This document shows positions 52,301-60,449 of a stretch of 64,000 nt of DNA, one piece after another. This stretch comes from Sphingobacterium paludis. Lineage in GTDB: Bacteria > Bacteroidota > Bacteroidia > Sphingobacteriales > Sphingobacteriaceae. Every line of letters begins with the position of its first letter. Within the stretch, counting starts at the first letter, position 1. The translations under genes were made by a program, and so were the position numbers. The notes under the pieces were generated by a model, which had not been told where the DNA came from, made no database searches, and worked only from the letters and a program-made list of their open reading frames with translations. Location: contig NZ_SNZV01000006.1 in the NCBI RefSeq assembly GCF_004364125.1, forward strand, positions 310,001 through 374,000, written 5' to 3'.

Positions 52301-52877
52301 AGGTGCTGATGGATCGGCGACTACGCCGAGTGAGCCAAACGACCGCCAAATTATTGGTGATCCAAATCCGGATTTCTTTGGTGGTATTACCAACACCTTT
52401 CAATACAAGAACTTTGATCTAAGTATCATGGGGCAGTTCTCCTACGGAAATGATCTCTTTAACTACAATTTGGCTACGGGCCTAGGGGGCTCAAATCTAA
52501 GTTCCAACGGTTTGGTGGACTGGGTGGATAGGTGGCGCCAACCGGGCGACCAAACAAACGTTCCGCGTCCAACACCAGGTGACTTTGATAACTCCGCCAT
52601 CTCCGATCGGTTTGTACAAGATGGATCATTCTTCCGCTTAAGGAATATTACATTGGGTTACTCCTTACCGAAAGATTTGACGGATAAGCTGAGAGTCAGC
52701 AAGCTTCGTGCTTATGTAACCGTTCAAAATGCCTACGTCTTTACAAAATACAACGGTTACGATCCGGAGGTAGGATCAAGCCACGGAGGTGCCAATACGG
52801 GGTTAATTTATGGGTATGATTATGGTAGCTATCCGCAACCACGAATCTTCACCGCCGGTATCAACTTATCTTTTTAA
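49323..52877 (+). CDS. SusC/RagA-family TonB-dependent outer-membrane receptor
   Basis: A 1184-residue outer-membrane importer. A signal-like N-terminus is followed by a carboxypeptidase-regulatory-like domain (about 66-135), a Thr/Ser/Asp-rich linker (about 137-198, five TDST/QDST units) and a second domain of the same kind (about 201-268). Then come a SusC-type entry segment (QSVQVVAVGYG), the plug (LSIRVRGTTSINASSDPLYVIDGIPV; VEILKDAASSSIYGSRAANGVVLITTKKG in parts) and a barrel ending ...AGINLSF. SusC proteins usually have one such N-terminal domain. SusD follows after 18 bases, forming the lid/receptor pair that takes up glycans or peptides. No glycoside hydrolase, ECF sigma/anti-sigma or hybrid sensor is beside it, so the ligand is unknown. 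Confidence 0.95.
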   Translation: MKHSIYAIPLLLFGPTPVFSSLSNPETTKIVQQKTSTAFTISFNNNHAVRDYWSASPLSIDTLNAVKGSIKDEQGAPLQGVIVTVKGESVNVVSNDQGAFELEAKPDATLMFNKTDFARHEEPVNNRSEVNIVLKVAPPDSVKTDSTAVTTSTTDSTRTDSTATKLTGVVPAQQDSTKAAPTTVQTQTDSTRATQNTQDLVQGTVRDANGPVAGATVSVKGLAVTAATDDQGKFSIAAGSSPALIFSAVGYKEHEELLNNRKSVDVTMVQEATTIQSVQVVAVGYGTMERATLASSVSSIGSDQIENEVLPSISQAIQGKAGGVQVSQKSGSPGGGLSIRVRGTTSINASSDPLYVIDGIPVNSTTNFTGGSTFDFGGGTQGINVLSSLNPADVQSVEILKDAASSSIYGSRAANGVVLITTKKGDAGTSQFHFNMYEGFSEMPSERKYKLMNTAQYQDYMRDFYAIAQQETPTTTIPQQVLANPDLTTDWQDVIFRKAATRSYELAASGGSDKTQYYTSFGYMRQGGILHGSDFNRISGRINLNHQHSEKLNFATAINITRAENDRVQEENSREGATKNGIFAPPNIPVFDANGNYVYDQVSASRENPLAILELPVNNAQTWRILANVSAEYKIIPSLALKTNFGTDVSFIDETFFMPPNGLRSYASQGGIGARRNTRDQLWINETTLTFDQTYGDHHINALGGFSVQESRLEFVHAQRNNFPSNDIEYINAGGVVTQANSFPEEWAIASGFARVNYDFQKKYIVTANLRTDGSSRFGRENRWATFPSVAAAWRVSEESFMKEVPAISNLKLRGSWGITGNQNIGNYASYSLYSGGNNYLGSPGFVPSVLGDVNLKWETTRQTDIGIDVGLFNNRVSILADYYYKRTSDLLIAVPILTSSGYANQFTNSGDIENKGFEFELTTQNFVGEFKWTTSLNMTFNRNKVLSLPPGVPRMLGGVGELNIAQAGLPLGAFYGWRMLGVNPQTGLIEYAGADGSATTPSEPNDRQIIGDPNPDFFGGITNTFQYKNFDLSIMGQFSYGNDLFNYNLATGLGGSNLSSNGLVDWVDRWRQPGDQTNVPRPTPGDFDNSAISDRFVQDGSFFRLRNITLGYSLPKDLTDKLRVSKLRAYVTVQNAYVFTKYNGYDPEVGSSHGGANTGLIYGYDYGSYPQPRIFTAGINLSF

Positions 52878-52895
52878 CATTAGTGCCTACACAAC

Positions 52896-54287
52896 ATGAA
52901 TACACTATATAAATTTATTGCCATAGTCCTGACTGGAGCAAGTTTGGCCTCCTGTAATAGCTTTCTGGATCGTCAACCATTGGCTCAGGTAACGGCAGAT
53001 AGCTACTTTAATTCGGAAACAAACGCAAATGCCGCTGCCATAGGAATGTACCGGACAATGACCCCTTCGTTCGGTTGGGGACAAACCGTCATCACCTTAC
53101 CGGAGTTCTCCGCTCGACACATTGCCCATATTTCTTCGTTCCCGGAGTACGAAAACTTCGCCACACATAACGTGACAGTTATCAATCCCTGGACGTCCAA
53201 TGTCTGGAATAGTATGTACAATACGATAAATGCGGCAAATAACATCATCGCTCGGGTGCCCAATATTCCGGACGATGCTATTTCTGCAGCGAAGAGAAAT
53301 CAATTCATCGGTGAGGGAAAGTTTATACGGGCTTTAAGCTATTTTTTCTTGGTTCGCGCCTTCGGACGTGTACCGTTAAAACTTACTGCAACAACGGAGG
53401 AAGAAAACCAAGCTATACCGCAGTCAGAACCACAAGCCATTTACGAACAGATCGTGCTTGATCTTACAGAGAGTGTAGAGGCCCTCCCGGAGACGCATGC
53501 TAGCGCTGAGGCAACGAAGGGCAGAGCAACCAAGGCCGCTGCGCAAGCACTATTGGCAAAGGTGTACTTGTACCAAGCAAGATACACAAATGATTACGCC
53601 AAAGCCGCTGCGGCAGCTAAAGTGATTATAGATTCGGATGCTTTCCAGCTAGTGACCAACTATGGCAGTATCTGGCAAAATGAAAACACGGCGGAATCTA
53701 TTTTCGAGTTGCAGTTTGACAACCAAACAACAAACCCGCTAGCGTCGGTGAGCAATAACAACCCAAGTATGTTATTCTACGTGCGTGATTCCAGCATTCG
53801 TAACCTATTTGAACCGACGGATATTAGACGTAGTTTTTCTGTCGTGCAGGGAACGAGGGTAAGTTCATCGGGAGATACGACTTTCCTTGATTTTATGGGG
53901 AAATTTCCTAATTTCAATCCGGCCAGTCAGAATTTACCTCTTATTCGTCTAGCGGAAATTTATTTGGTCCATGCCGAGGCCGAAGCACGCGCTAGCGGCG
54001 CAGTAACCGAAGCAGCCTTCGCATCGTTGAACGCTGTGCTAACGCGTGCGAATGTAAGCGGCAGTATCGGCGATTTCAGCAGCGTAGACGGCTTCGTGCG
54101 CTTTCTACAAGAAGAGAAGGAAAGGGAGATGCTTTTTGAGGGAGAAACCTGGTTTGACTTTTGCCGCACGGGCTTGGCACTTGAGAAATACCCTACGTTG
54201 ACAAATGAACAGTACTTTGTTTATCCTATACCAGCTGCACAGCTTAGTCTTGGCGGAGGACTGGTACAGAATCCGGGCTATAATTAA
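52896..54287 (+). CDS. SusD/RagB-family nutrient-binding lipoprotein
   Basis: A 463-residue lipoprotein of the outer leaflet that caps the SusC barrel and binds substrate. The lipoprotein signal MNTLYKFIAIVLTGASLASC (lipobox LASC) is followed by NSFLDRQPLAQVTADSYFNS, the classic SusD start. The TPR-like helical core includes AANNIIARVPNIP, FIRALSYFFLVRAFGRVPL and RATKAAAQALLAKVYLY. The C-terminal RagB part has LPLIRLAEIYLVHAEAEAR and REMLFEGETWFDFCRTG. It is rather short for the family. Co-transcribed with the SusC gene (18-base gap), with a strong terminator behind it. Confidence 0.95.
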   Translation: MNTLYKFIAIVLTGASLASCNSFLDRQPLAQVTADSYFNSETNANAAAIGMYRTMTPSFGWGQTVITLPEFSARHIAHISSFPEYENFATHNVTVINPWTSNVWNSMYNTINAANNIIARVPNIPDDAISAAKRNQFIGEGKFIRALSYFFLVRAFGRVPLKLTATTEEENQAIPQSEPQAIYEQIVLDLTESVEALPETHASAEATKGRATKAAAQALLAKVYLYQARYTNDYAKAAAAAKVIIDSDAFQLVTNYGSIWQNENTAESIFELQFDNQTTNPLASVSNNNPSMLFYVRDSSIRNLFEPTDIRRSFSVVQGTRVSSSGDTTFLDFMGKFPNFNPASQNLPLIRLAEIYLVHAEAEARASGAVTEAAFASLNAVLTRANVSGSIGDFSSVDGFVRFLQEEKEREMLFEGETWFDFCRTGLALEKYPTLTNEQYFVYPIPAAQLSLGGGLVQNPGYN

Positions 54288-54301
54288 ACGGGTAATGATA
54301 T

Positions 54302-54342
54302 AAAACAAGAAACGGGAGCATGGTGCTCCCGTTTCTTGTTTA
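54302..54342. terminator. Terminator between susD and tex
   Basis: An 18-bp perfect stem (AAACAAGAAACGGGAGCA / TGCTCCCGTTTCTTGTTT) with a 3-base loop. A/T runs flank it on both sides, so it can stop both convergent transcripts. It reaches into the tex stop codon. Confidence 0.9.
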
Positions 54343-56595
54343 TTTAAACTTGCTGGCCAATGCCGCGAGTTTAGATGCCATATCCGTTTCCGGCTGCTGC
54401 ACCCGTTGCTTTCCATTTCCTCGACCAGCGAGGTCTCGGTTTTTGTCACGTCGAGGTGCCGTGCTGCTTTTCTCTTCGGTTTTCATCGTCAGCCCGATAC
54501 GATTACGACGTTCGTCGATTTCAGTAACGGTCACCATTACTTGTTGCTGCACCTTGACCACCTCGTGTGGATCCGACACGTAACGGTTTGCCAATTGGCT
54601 GAGATGTACTAAACCATCTTGGTGCACCCCGATGTCGACAAATGCCCCGAAATTGGTAATGTTGGTTACGATACCGGGCAGTTTCATACCGATACGCAGA
54701 TCGGAAACCGCATTCACCCCATCTGTAAAGTTAAACGCTTCAAACTGCTCGCGCGGGTCGCGTCCGGGCTTCGACAATTCTCCTATAATATCGTTTAGCG
54801 TGGGTAGGCCTACGTCCTCGGAAATATATTTCTTTAAATCAATTTGCTTTCGCAACGCTTCATTAGTCAAAAGGTCTTCCACTTTCGCGTTAACATCGCG
54901 CGCCATTTGTTCAACCAGCGCATAACGCTCGGGGTGTACAGAAGAAGCATCTAAAGGATGCTCGGCCTGCCGGATGCGTAAAAATCCTGCTGCCTGTTCA
55001 AATGCTTTATCGCCTAAGCGGGGAACTTTTTTGAGCTCCTTTCGCGATCGAAATGGACCATTTGCCATGCGGTAGTTTACGATCTGTTGAGCCAGCGATG
55101 GGCCAAGGCCTGACACGTAGGCCAGAATTTGCTTGGAAGCGGTATTCAGTTCTACACCAACAGCGTTTACGCAAGAAATAACCGTATCGTCCAGTGCAGT
55201 TTGTAGCTTATTTTGATCGACATCATGTTGGTATTGACCAACACCGATAGATTTTGGATCTATTTTAACCAGCTCGGCCAAGGGATCCATGAGACGCCTT
55301 CCAATGGAAACGGCACCCCTTACGGTCACGTCATAATCCGGAAACTCCTCACGCGCTACATCAGATGCCGAATAGATGGACGCACCCGATTCGTTGACCA
55401 TCACAAGCGTTACTTCCTGTAACCCTAGTTTTCGAACAAAATCTTCCGTCTCACGGCCAGCCGTACCATTCCCTACCGCAATAGCCTCTATCGCATGCTT
55501 CGCTACCAAATGCCTTATCACCCGTTCGGATTCGGCGGCACCGCCAGCCCCTGTGTGGGGAAAAATTGCGGTATTTTCCAATAGTGTTCCTTGGGCATCC
55601 AGCACCACCGTTTTGCATCCTGTACGAAATCCCGGGTCGATCGCCAACAACCGTTTTTGTCCCAAGGGAGCGGCCAATAATAACTGCCGCACATTATCGG
55701 CAAATACCTTGATCGCCTCTTCATCGGCGCGCTGGCGCGTGAGTACACGAATTTCGGTTTCCATAGAAGGCCTCAACAGACGTTTGTAACTATCTTGTAG
55801 AGCCAACTTTACCTGACCCGCAGATTCGCCAGCATTTTTTATGTATAACTTTTCCAAAGCAGGCGCGATTTCCTGCTCTTCGACCGCAATATCCAAATAA
55901 AGAAGTTCCTCCTTCTCTCCTCTTCGCATGGCCAAGATACGATGGGAAGGTGCGTCTTTCAACGATTCAGTCCATTCGAAATAGTCTTTATATTTTTGGG
56001 CCGCTTCTTCTTTGCCCGGCACTACGCGTGAGACAAACTGCCCCTTGTCAAGAAAAACCTTTCGTGTTTTGATCCTTACGTCTACATCTTCCGCAATTTG
56101 CTCTGCAATGATATCACGAGCACCAGCCAACGCCTCTTCCATATTTTCTACACCTTTACTGCTATCTATATACTTCTCGGCAGCAGCCGAGATGTTCGCG
56201 CTTTCTTGCAATAAGAGGAAGTCAGCAAGGGGTTGGAGTCCCTTCTCCCGAGCGATCGAAGCCCGTGTTTTGCGCTTCGGTTTGAATGGCAAATACACAT
56301 CTTCGAGAATAGCCATCGTTTCGGCCGATTTTACAAGATGCTCAAGCTCTGCAGACAGCTTTCCCTGCTCACTGATCGATTTCAAAACAGCATCTCTACG
56401 CTTGTCCAAATCCCGCAATTGTTGAACGCGGTCGCGTATAGATGTGATTTGCACCTCGTCCAAACTACCGGTCATTTCTTTTCTGTACCGGGATATAAAA
56501 GGAATAGTTGCCCCTTCATCCAAGAGGTTAATCGTTGTTAAAACTTGGCGAGTTGTAATACCAAGTTCCTTCGAAATAATAATCTCGTATGCCAT
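54340..56595 (-). CDS. tex: Tex-family S1 RNA-binding transcription accessory protein
   Basis: A 751-residue cytoplasmic nucleic-acid-binding protein of the Tex/Spt6 family. Domains: helical Tex N-terminal region (about 1-200, with TIPFISRYRKEMTGSLDE), YqgF/RNase H-like domain (about 325-450, LLAIDPGFRTGCKTVVLD and GNGTAGRETEDFVR), tandem helix-hairpin-helix region (about 490-560, AYVSGLGPSLAQQIVNYR, RSRKELKKVPRLG), and a C-terminal S1 domain (about 640-715, GIVTNITNFGAFVDIGVHQD). The last ~35 residues are basic and low-complexity. Tex proteins affect transcription and stress tolerance; the exact role is not settled. Monocistronic. Confidence 0.96.
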   Translation of the reverse strand: MAYEIIISKELGITTRQVLTTINLLDEGATIPFISRYRKEMTGSLDEVQITSIRDRVQQLRDLDKRRDAVLKSISEQGKLSAELEHLVKSAETMAILEDVYLPFKPKRKTRASIAREKGLQPLADFLLLQESANISAAAEKYIDSSKGVENMEEALAGARDIIAEQIAEDVDVRIKTRKVFLDKGQFVSRVVPGKEEAAQKYKDYFEWTESLKDAPSHRILAMRRGEKEELLYLDIAVEEQEIAPALEKLYIKNAGESAGQVKLALQDSYKRLLRPSMETEIRVLTRQRADEEAIKVFADNVRQLLLAAPLGQKRLLAIDPGFRTGCKTVVLDAQGTLLENTAIFPHTGAGGAAESERVIRHLVAKHAIEAIAVGNGTAGRETEDFVRKLGLQEVTLVMVNESGASIYSASDVAREEFPDYDVTVRGAVSIGRRLMDPLAELVKIDPKSIGVGQYQHDVDQNKLQTALDDTVISCVNAVGVELNTASKQILAYVSGLGPSLAQQIVNYRMANGPFRSRKELKKVPRLGDKAFEQAAGFLRIRQAEHPLDASSVHPERYALVEQMARDVNAKVEDLLTNEALRKQIDLKKYISEDVGLPTLNDIIGELSKPGRDPREQFEAFNFTDGVNAVSDLRIGMKLPGIVTNITNFGAFVDIGVHQDGLVHLSQLANRYVSDPHEVVKVQQQVMVTVTEIDERRNRIGLTMKTEEKSSTAPRRDKNRDLAGRGNGKQRVQQPETDMASKLAALASKFK

Positions 56596-56799
56596 ATGTA
56601 TTTTTAATAGCGATAGAATGTTGTATAATGTTGATGAGAAAGAAGAAGGAGATCACAAAGCAGCTTAGGCGGTAGCGAAGAAGCAACCTACGTTTTTATC
56701 GTAAATTGCTTCCCTTACATTATCTCCTGTCTTACAAATTATCAAGTATTGGTTGACGGCCCTCTCTGCTGTCAGCACAATTTTCTGGTATCTTGCCGC

Positions 56800-57306
56800 T
56801 TATGCGTTTTTTGTAGGTTGCTCCGTCTCTTTCTTTACTAAAGATTCGCCATCTGTAGCTGGCGCTTCTGGAGCGAAATGGTCATTGTAGCCGTATGTGT
56901 AATGCTGGTCTCCGGTAGCAGGTTGCTCACCCGGATTATGTTGATACGTATTTTCTGGTGCGCTAAATGTAGGAAGCGGTTTTTTTTCTTCTTTCGTAGC
57001 CAGTTGTTCTTCTTCCGCCACATCCAGATTTTCTCCGGTTTCTTTTACTTCTTGCTCGGCCACTGTTACCGATGCATCTGCGACTTGCTCATCTGCCGTC
57101 ACGTCTAGATCTTTTTCGAAATTATTGATCTGATCGGATATTTCTCGCTTTATCCCTTCCGAGGCATCTTTAAATTCGCGAATCCCTTTACCTAAACCTC
57201 TGGCCAATTCGGGAAGCTTTTTGCCACCGAACAATAACAAAATAACGATGACGATGAGCACCATCTCTTGTGTACCAATATTTAAGAATCCTAAAGTCCC
57301 TACCAT
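56800..57306 (-). CDS. tatA: TatA/E-type twin-arginine translocase subunit with long C-terminal tail
   Basis: A 168-residue protein. A short periplasmic N-terminus leads into a membrane segment (about 13-31, GTQEMVLIVIVILLLFGG), then the FGGKKLPELARGLGKGIREFKDA amphipathic helix that defines TatA/TatB. The remaining ~95 residues are acidic and low-complexity with a Pro/His/Gln/Tyr segment (NTYQHNPGEQP), longer than in E. coli TatA. It forms the Tat pore or nucleation subunit with TatC. No tatC is adjacent. By the FGxxKLPELAR motif it is TatA-like rather than TatB-like. The Dabb protein in this window has an RR motif and could be a substrate. Confidence 0.88.
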   Translation of the reverse strand: MVGTLGFLNIGTQEMVLIVIVILLLFGGKKLPELARGLGKGIREFKDASEGIKREISDQINNFEKDLDVTADEQVADASVTVAEQEVKETGENLDVAEEEQLATKEEKKPLPTFSAPENTYQHNPGEQPATGDQHYTYGYNDHFAPEAPATDGESLVKKETEQPTKNA

Positions 57307-57475
57307 GTTATTAAAATTTACTATTTACTATAGGCTAAGGTAAGTCTAAATTTAATTAACCTCAAAATTTTTGATGTAATTATTTAGTAACATTTTCATA
57401 ATCAGGACATCCTTTCGTTCGAACAAAAATTCGTTAACTATGCAAAACGATGACGATGCGAAATTAATCATTTGC

Positions 57476-57483
57476 TATCTTTG
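57476..57483 (+). promoter_or_regulatory. -7 promoter element for the MATE gene
   Basis: TATCTTTG, an exact TAnnTTTG match, 10 bases upstream of the ATG at 57494. It lies downstream of an in-frame ATG at 57440 and so argues against that longer start. Confidence 0.55.
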
Positions 57484-57493
57484 CCGCCACACT

Positions 57494-58897
57494 ATGTTAT
57501 CACATTACTACAAAAAAAACAAGCATTTCTATTGGAGTGCATTCGCACTTGCTGGCCCTGTTGTCATCTCCCAACTCGGACAAACATTGGTACACACTGC
57601 CGATACGGTTGTGGTCGGCAAATTTGCAGGAACGATTCCTTTAGCAGCAGTTTCTCTCGTACATTCTGTGTTTATTGTCGTGATGGTTATCGGCCTCGGT
57701 ATTTCATACGGACTCACTCCCCTTATTGCCCAAGCCAACGGTAAGGGGAATAAAGAGATCTGCGCAAGACTACTTTCCAACAGTCTTTGGCTGAATGTAA
57801 TTACGGCACTACTTCTTTTCTGTGTTGTCAATTTCGGGTCGATGTATGCCATGGAGCATATGGATCAAGACTCGCGTGTTGTTGATACCGCCAAGCCCTA
57901 TCTATTGATCTTGATGCTATCCATCCTACCACTGATGGTTTTTAATACGTTCAAACAGTTTGCGGAAGGGTTGGGTTTTACCAGGCAAGCGATGAACATT
58001 ACTATCTGGGGAAATGTGCTCAACATCATCCTAGCCATTGTTTTCGTGAAAGGACTGTTCGGGATTAAGCCCTTAGGCATCGTGGGCGTTGGCTACGCGA
58101 CATTGATAGACCGTGTATTAATGATGCTAGCGATGTCTGCTTACGTTCTGCGATCCAAATTATTCAAAGCGTATGTATCGTATTTCCGGGCATTGCACCT
58201 ACGGTGGAATACGATCAAAGATATCTTCAAGATTGGTGCCCCTGTGGCACTACAATATGTTTTCGAAGTTGGTGCTTTCGCCGCAGCCTCGATCATTGCG
58301 GGAAAAATTGGGGCAATAGAGCAAGCAAGTCATCAGGTCGCGATCACCTTGGCCGCAATGACGTACATGATGGCTAGTGGTATCGCCTCTGCGGCGACCA
58401 TAAAAACGGGACATAACTATGGCAAAATGAATATGGAGCGCGTACAAAAATTTGCAACCGTTTCCTATCACCTGGTGCTCGTTTTCATGATTATTTGCGC
58501 ATTGATTTTTACGGTGTTCAACCAATATCTTCCTTGGCTTATCAGTGATGACCAGGCGGTAATTCGCATTTCTGCACAGCTTATCATCATCGCGGGTTTG
58601 TTTCAGTTGTTTGACGGTACTCAAGTCGTCGGCCTGGGTATCCTCCGTGGCCTCGGCGATGTAAACATCCCGACGTTGATTACCTTTGTTGCCTATTGGA
58701 TCGTAGGAATACCTAGCGCCTATCTATTCGGTATTTATTTAAATATCGGCATTCAAGGTGTATGGTATGGGTTGACATTAGGACTGCTATCCTCTTCGGC
58801 CATGCTGTTCTTACGTTATCGCAAGATCATGAGGTTACGTCAATCTCATGGAACTGGAAAAGAAAATGATCTTACCGCTAATGTTCCTGCGGTATAG
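57494..58897 (+). CDS. MATE-family multidrug/sodium antiporter
   Basis: A 467-residue, 12-segment inner-membrane exporter. The start at 57494 (MLSHYYKKNKHFYWSAFALA) is chosen over 57440 because the -7 element at 57476-57483 lies between them. MATE hallmarks are PVVISQLGQTLVHTADTVVVGKFAGTIPLAAVSL near the N-terminus (in parts), LTPLIAQANGKGN, and in the second half ASIIAGKIGAIEQASHQVAI and QVVGLGILRGLGDVNIPTLI. MATE proteins expel cationic compounds in exchange for Na+ or H+. The substrate is unknown. The 3' end of the gene forms the left arm of a terminator hairpin. Confidence 0.93.
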   Translation: MLSHYYKKNKHFYWSAFALAGPVVISQLGQTLVHTADTVVVGKFAGTIPLAAVSLVHSVFIVVMVIGLGISYGLTPLIAQANGKGNKEICARLLSNSLWLNVITALLLFCVVNFGSMYAMEHMDQDSRVVDTAKPYLLILMLSILPLMVFNTFKQFAEGLGFTRQAMNITIWGNVLNIILAIVFVKGLFGIKPLGIVGVGYATLIDRVLMMLAMSAYVLRSKLFKAYVSYFRALHLRWNTIKDIFKIGAPVALQYVFEVGAFAAASIIAGKIGAIEQASHQVAITLAAMTYMMASGIASAATIKTGHNYGKMNMERVQKFATVSYHLVLVFMIICALIFTVFNQYLPWLISDDQAVIRISAQLIIIAGLFQLFDGTQVVGLGILRGLGDVNIPTLITFVAYWIVGIPSAYLFGIYLNIGIQGVWYGLTLGLLSSSAMLFLRYRKIMRLRQSHGTGKENDLTANVPAV

Positions 58898-58918
58898 GAG
58901 CATTAGCGGTAGGATCAT
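58866..58918. terminator. Hairpin spanning the end of the MATE gene
   Basis: An 18-bp stem (ATGATCTTACCGCTAATG / CATTAGCGGTAGGATCAT, one G-U pair). The left arm lies inside the last codons of the gene and the stop codon lies in the 17-base loop. Possibly bidirectional with the convergent E2 gene. Confidence 0.55.
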
Positions 58919-58973
58919 ATGGAAAACTTATTGGATAAGAGCCATCGGCCAGTATACACTACAGCCTATTCGA

Positions 58974-60350
58974 TTAAATTTCTCGATTAGTATCCCAATT
59001 TTCTAAATAGTCCGCCACACGCTTTAGGAATGTTCCCCCGAGTGCGCCGTCGATTACGCGATGATCATAGGACATGGATAGATACATCATATGGCGGATA
59101 GCGATCACATCGCCGTCTGCGGTTTCCAGCACGGCCGGACGCTTTTTTATCGTCCCAACGGCCAGTATGGCAGCCTGCGGTTGATTGATAATAGGGAACC
59201 CCATAATATTGCCAAACGCGCCGATATTCGAGAAGGTGAATGTTCCACCCTGTGTATCATCCGGTTTGAGTTTGTTGCTGCGGGAGCGATTGGCTAAATC
59301 ATTGACCGCTTTGCTGAGGCCCACCAAACTTAATTGGTCTGCATTTTTTATGACGGGCACGATAAGATTACCTGAAGGCAGGGCTGCTGCCATGCCAATA
59401 TTGATATGTTTTCGTTTGATAATGTTATGGCCATCAACGGAGACATTGATCATCGGAAAATCTTTGATCGCCTTGCTAATGGCCTCAATAAAGATTGGGG
59501 TGAAGGTAATATTTTCGCCTTCCCGCTGCTTGTAGCTATCTTTGATCTTATTTCGCCAGTTTACCAAATGCGTCACATCGGCTTCAACAAATGAGGCAAC
59601 ATGCGGCGATGTTTTCACGCTGTGCACCATGTGGTCAGCGATCAGTTTCCGCATTCTATCCATCGCTATAATTTCATCTTGTCCTGACGAAACACTTTTT
59701 ACTGCGGTTTGCACAGGTGTGGTGTCGGCGCTCCATGCCGCCTGCGGTGCCGGATCGGGTGTTGTTGCGGCAGCATCTGATTTGGCCCGATTGTGTAAAT
59801 GATCAAGAACATCTTGTTTGGTCACTCGACCATCTGCACCACTTCCTGAAATTTCGTCCAGCTCTTCCGGACTGATGCCTTCTTCCTGCGCAATATTTTT
59901 TACAAGCGGAGAATAGAAGCGACTGCTCGGACTCACCGTGTTTTGTGCAGCTTGCTGCTCATCCAACAGTCCGACACCCGGGATTTCTTGCACTTCACTT
60001 TCGCCTTCTGTCGTCTCTGTGTGTTGATCAATTATTTCTTCATCGGAAACAGATCCCGGATTAACAAATGCAGGTGTATCCTGATCATCATCGCGCAACA
60101 TGTCATCCGAATCAGTTTCGATCCATGCAATAGCATCACCTACCTGCACTACCTGATTTTCTTCGAATAGTACCTTGGTCAATGTCCCGGCTACAGGCGA
60201 AGGCACATCAGAGTCTACTTTATCTGTTGCTATTTCAACAACGGCTTCATCTTCTTCTATCGTGTCTCCTACAGATTTCACCCACTTGGTGATCGTCGCC
60301 TCGGAAACACTCTCTCCCATTTTTGGAAGCAATAATTTATATATAGCCAT
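58974..60350 (-). CDS. 2-oxoacid dehydrogenase E2 (lipoyl acyltransferase)
   Basis: A 458-residue E2 component. Lipoyl domain (1-76) with lipoylated Lys44 in IATDKVDSDVPSP; an acidic hinge (about 80-145); an E3/E1-binding domain (about 147-185, RFYSPLVKNIAQEEGISPEEL); a second Ala/Pro linker; and the catalytic domain (about 220-458) with SYDHRVIDG (His430, Asp434). The TDKVDSDVPSP lipoyl motif and FTFSNIGAFGNIMGFPIIN resemble branched-chain 2-oxoacid or pyruvate E2. It differs from sucB, so it is not the succinyltransferase. No E1 or E3 gene lies beside it. The gene is downstream of cinA (99-base gap). Confidence 0.88.
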   Translation of the reverse strand: MAIYKLLLPKMGESVSEATITKWVKSVGDTIEEDEAVVEIATDKVDSDVPSPVAGTLTKVLFEENQVVQVGDAIAWIETDSDDMLRDDDQDTPAFVNPGSVSDEEIIDQHTETTEGESEVQEIPGVGLLDEQQAAQNTVSPSSRFYSPLVKNIAQEEGISPEELDEISGSGADGRVTKQDVLDHLHNRAKSDAAATTPDPAPQAAWSADTTPVQTAVKSVSSGQDEIIAMDRMRKLIADHMVHSVKTSPHVASFVEADVTHLVNWRNKIKDSYKQREGENITFTPIFIEAISKAIKDFPMINVSVDGHNIIKRKHINIGMAAALPSGNLIVPVIKNADQLSLVGLSKAVNDLANRSRSNKLKPDDTQGGTFTFSNIGAFGNIMGFPIINQPQAAILAVGTIKKRPAVLETADGDVIAIRHMMYLSMSYDHRVIDGALGGTFLKRVADYLENWDTNREI

Positions 60351-60449
60351 AAGATCTAAGTTCGTTGAACGAATTACTAAATTAACATTTAATCTATTGA
60401 ATTTATATAAACAAAATATAATAATTTATAACATCTGATATGCGAAACA

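Noticed and set aside
57440..57493. Longer start for the MATE gene
   Set aside because: The extra residues are polar and Cys-rich, and the exact -7 element lies within them.
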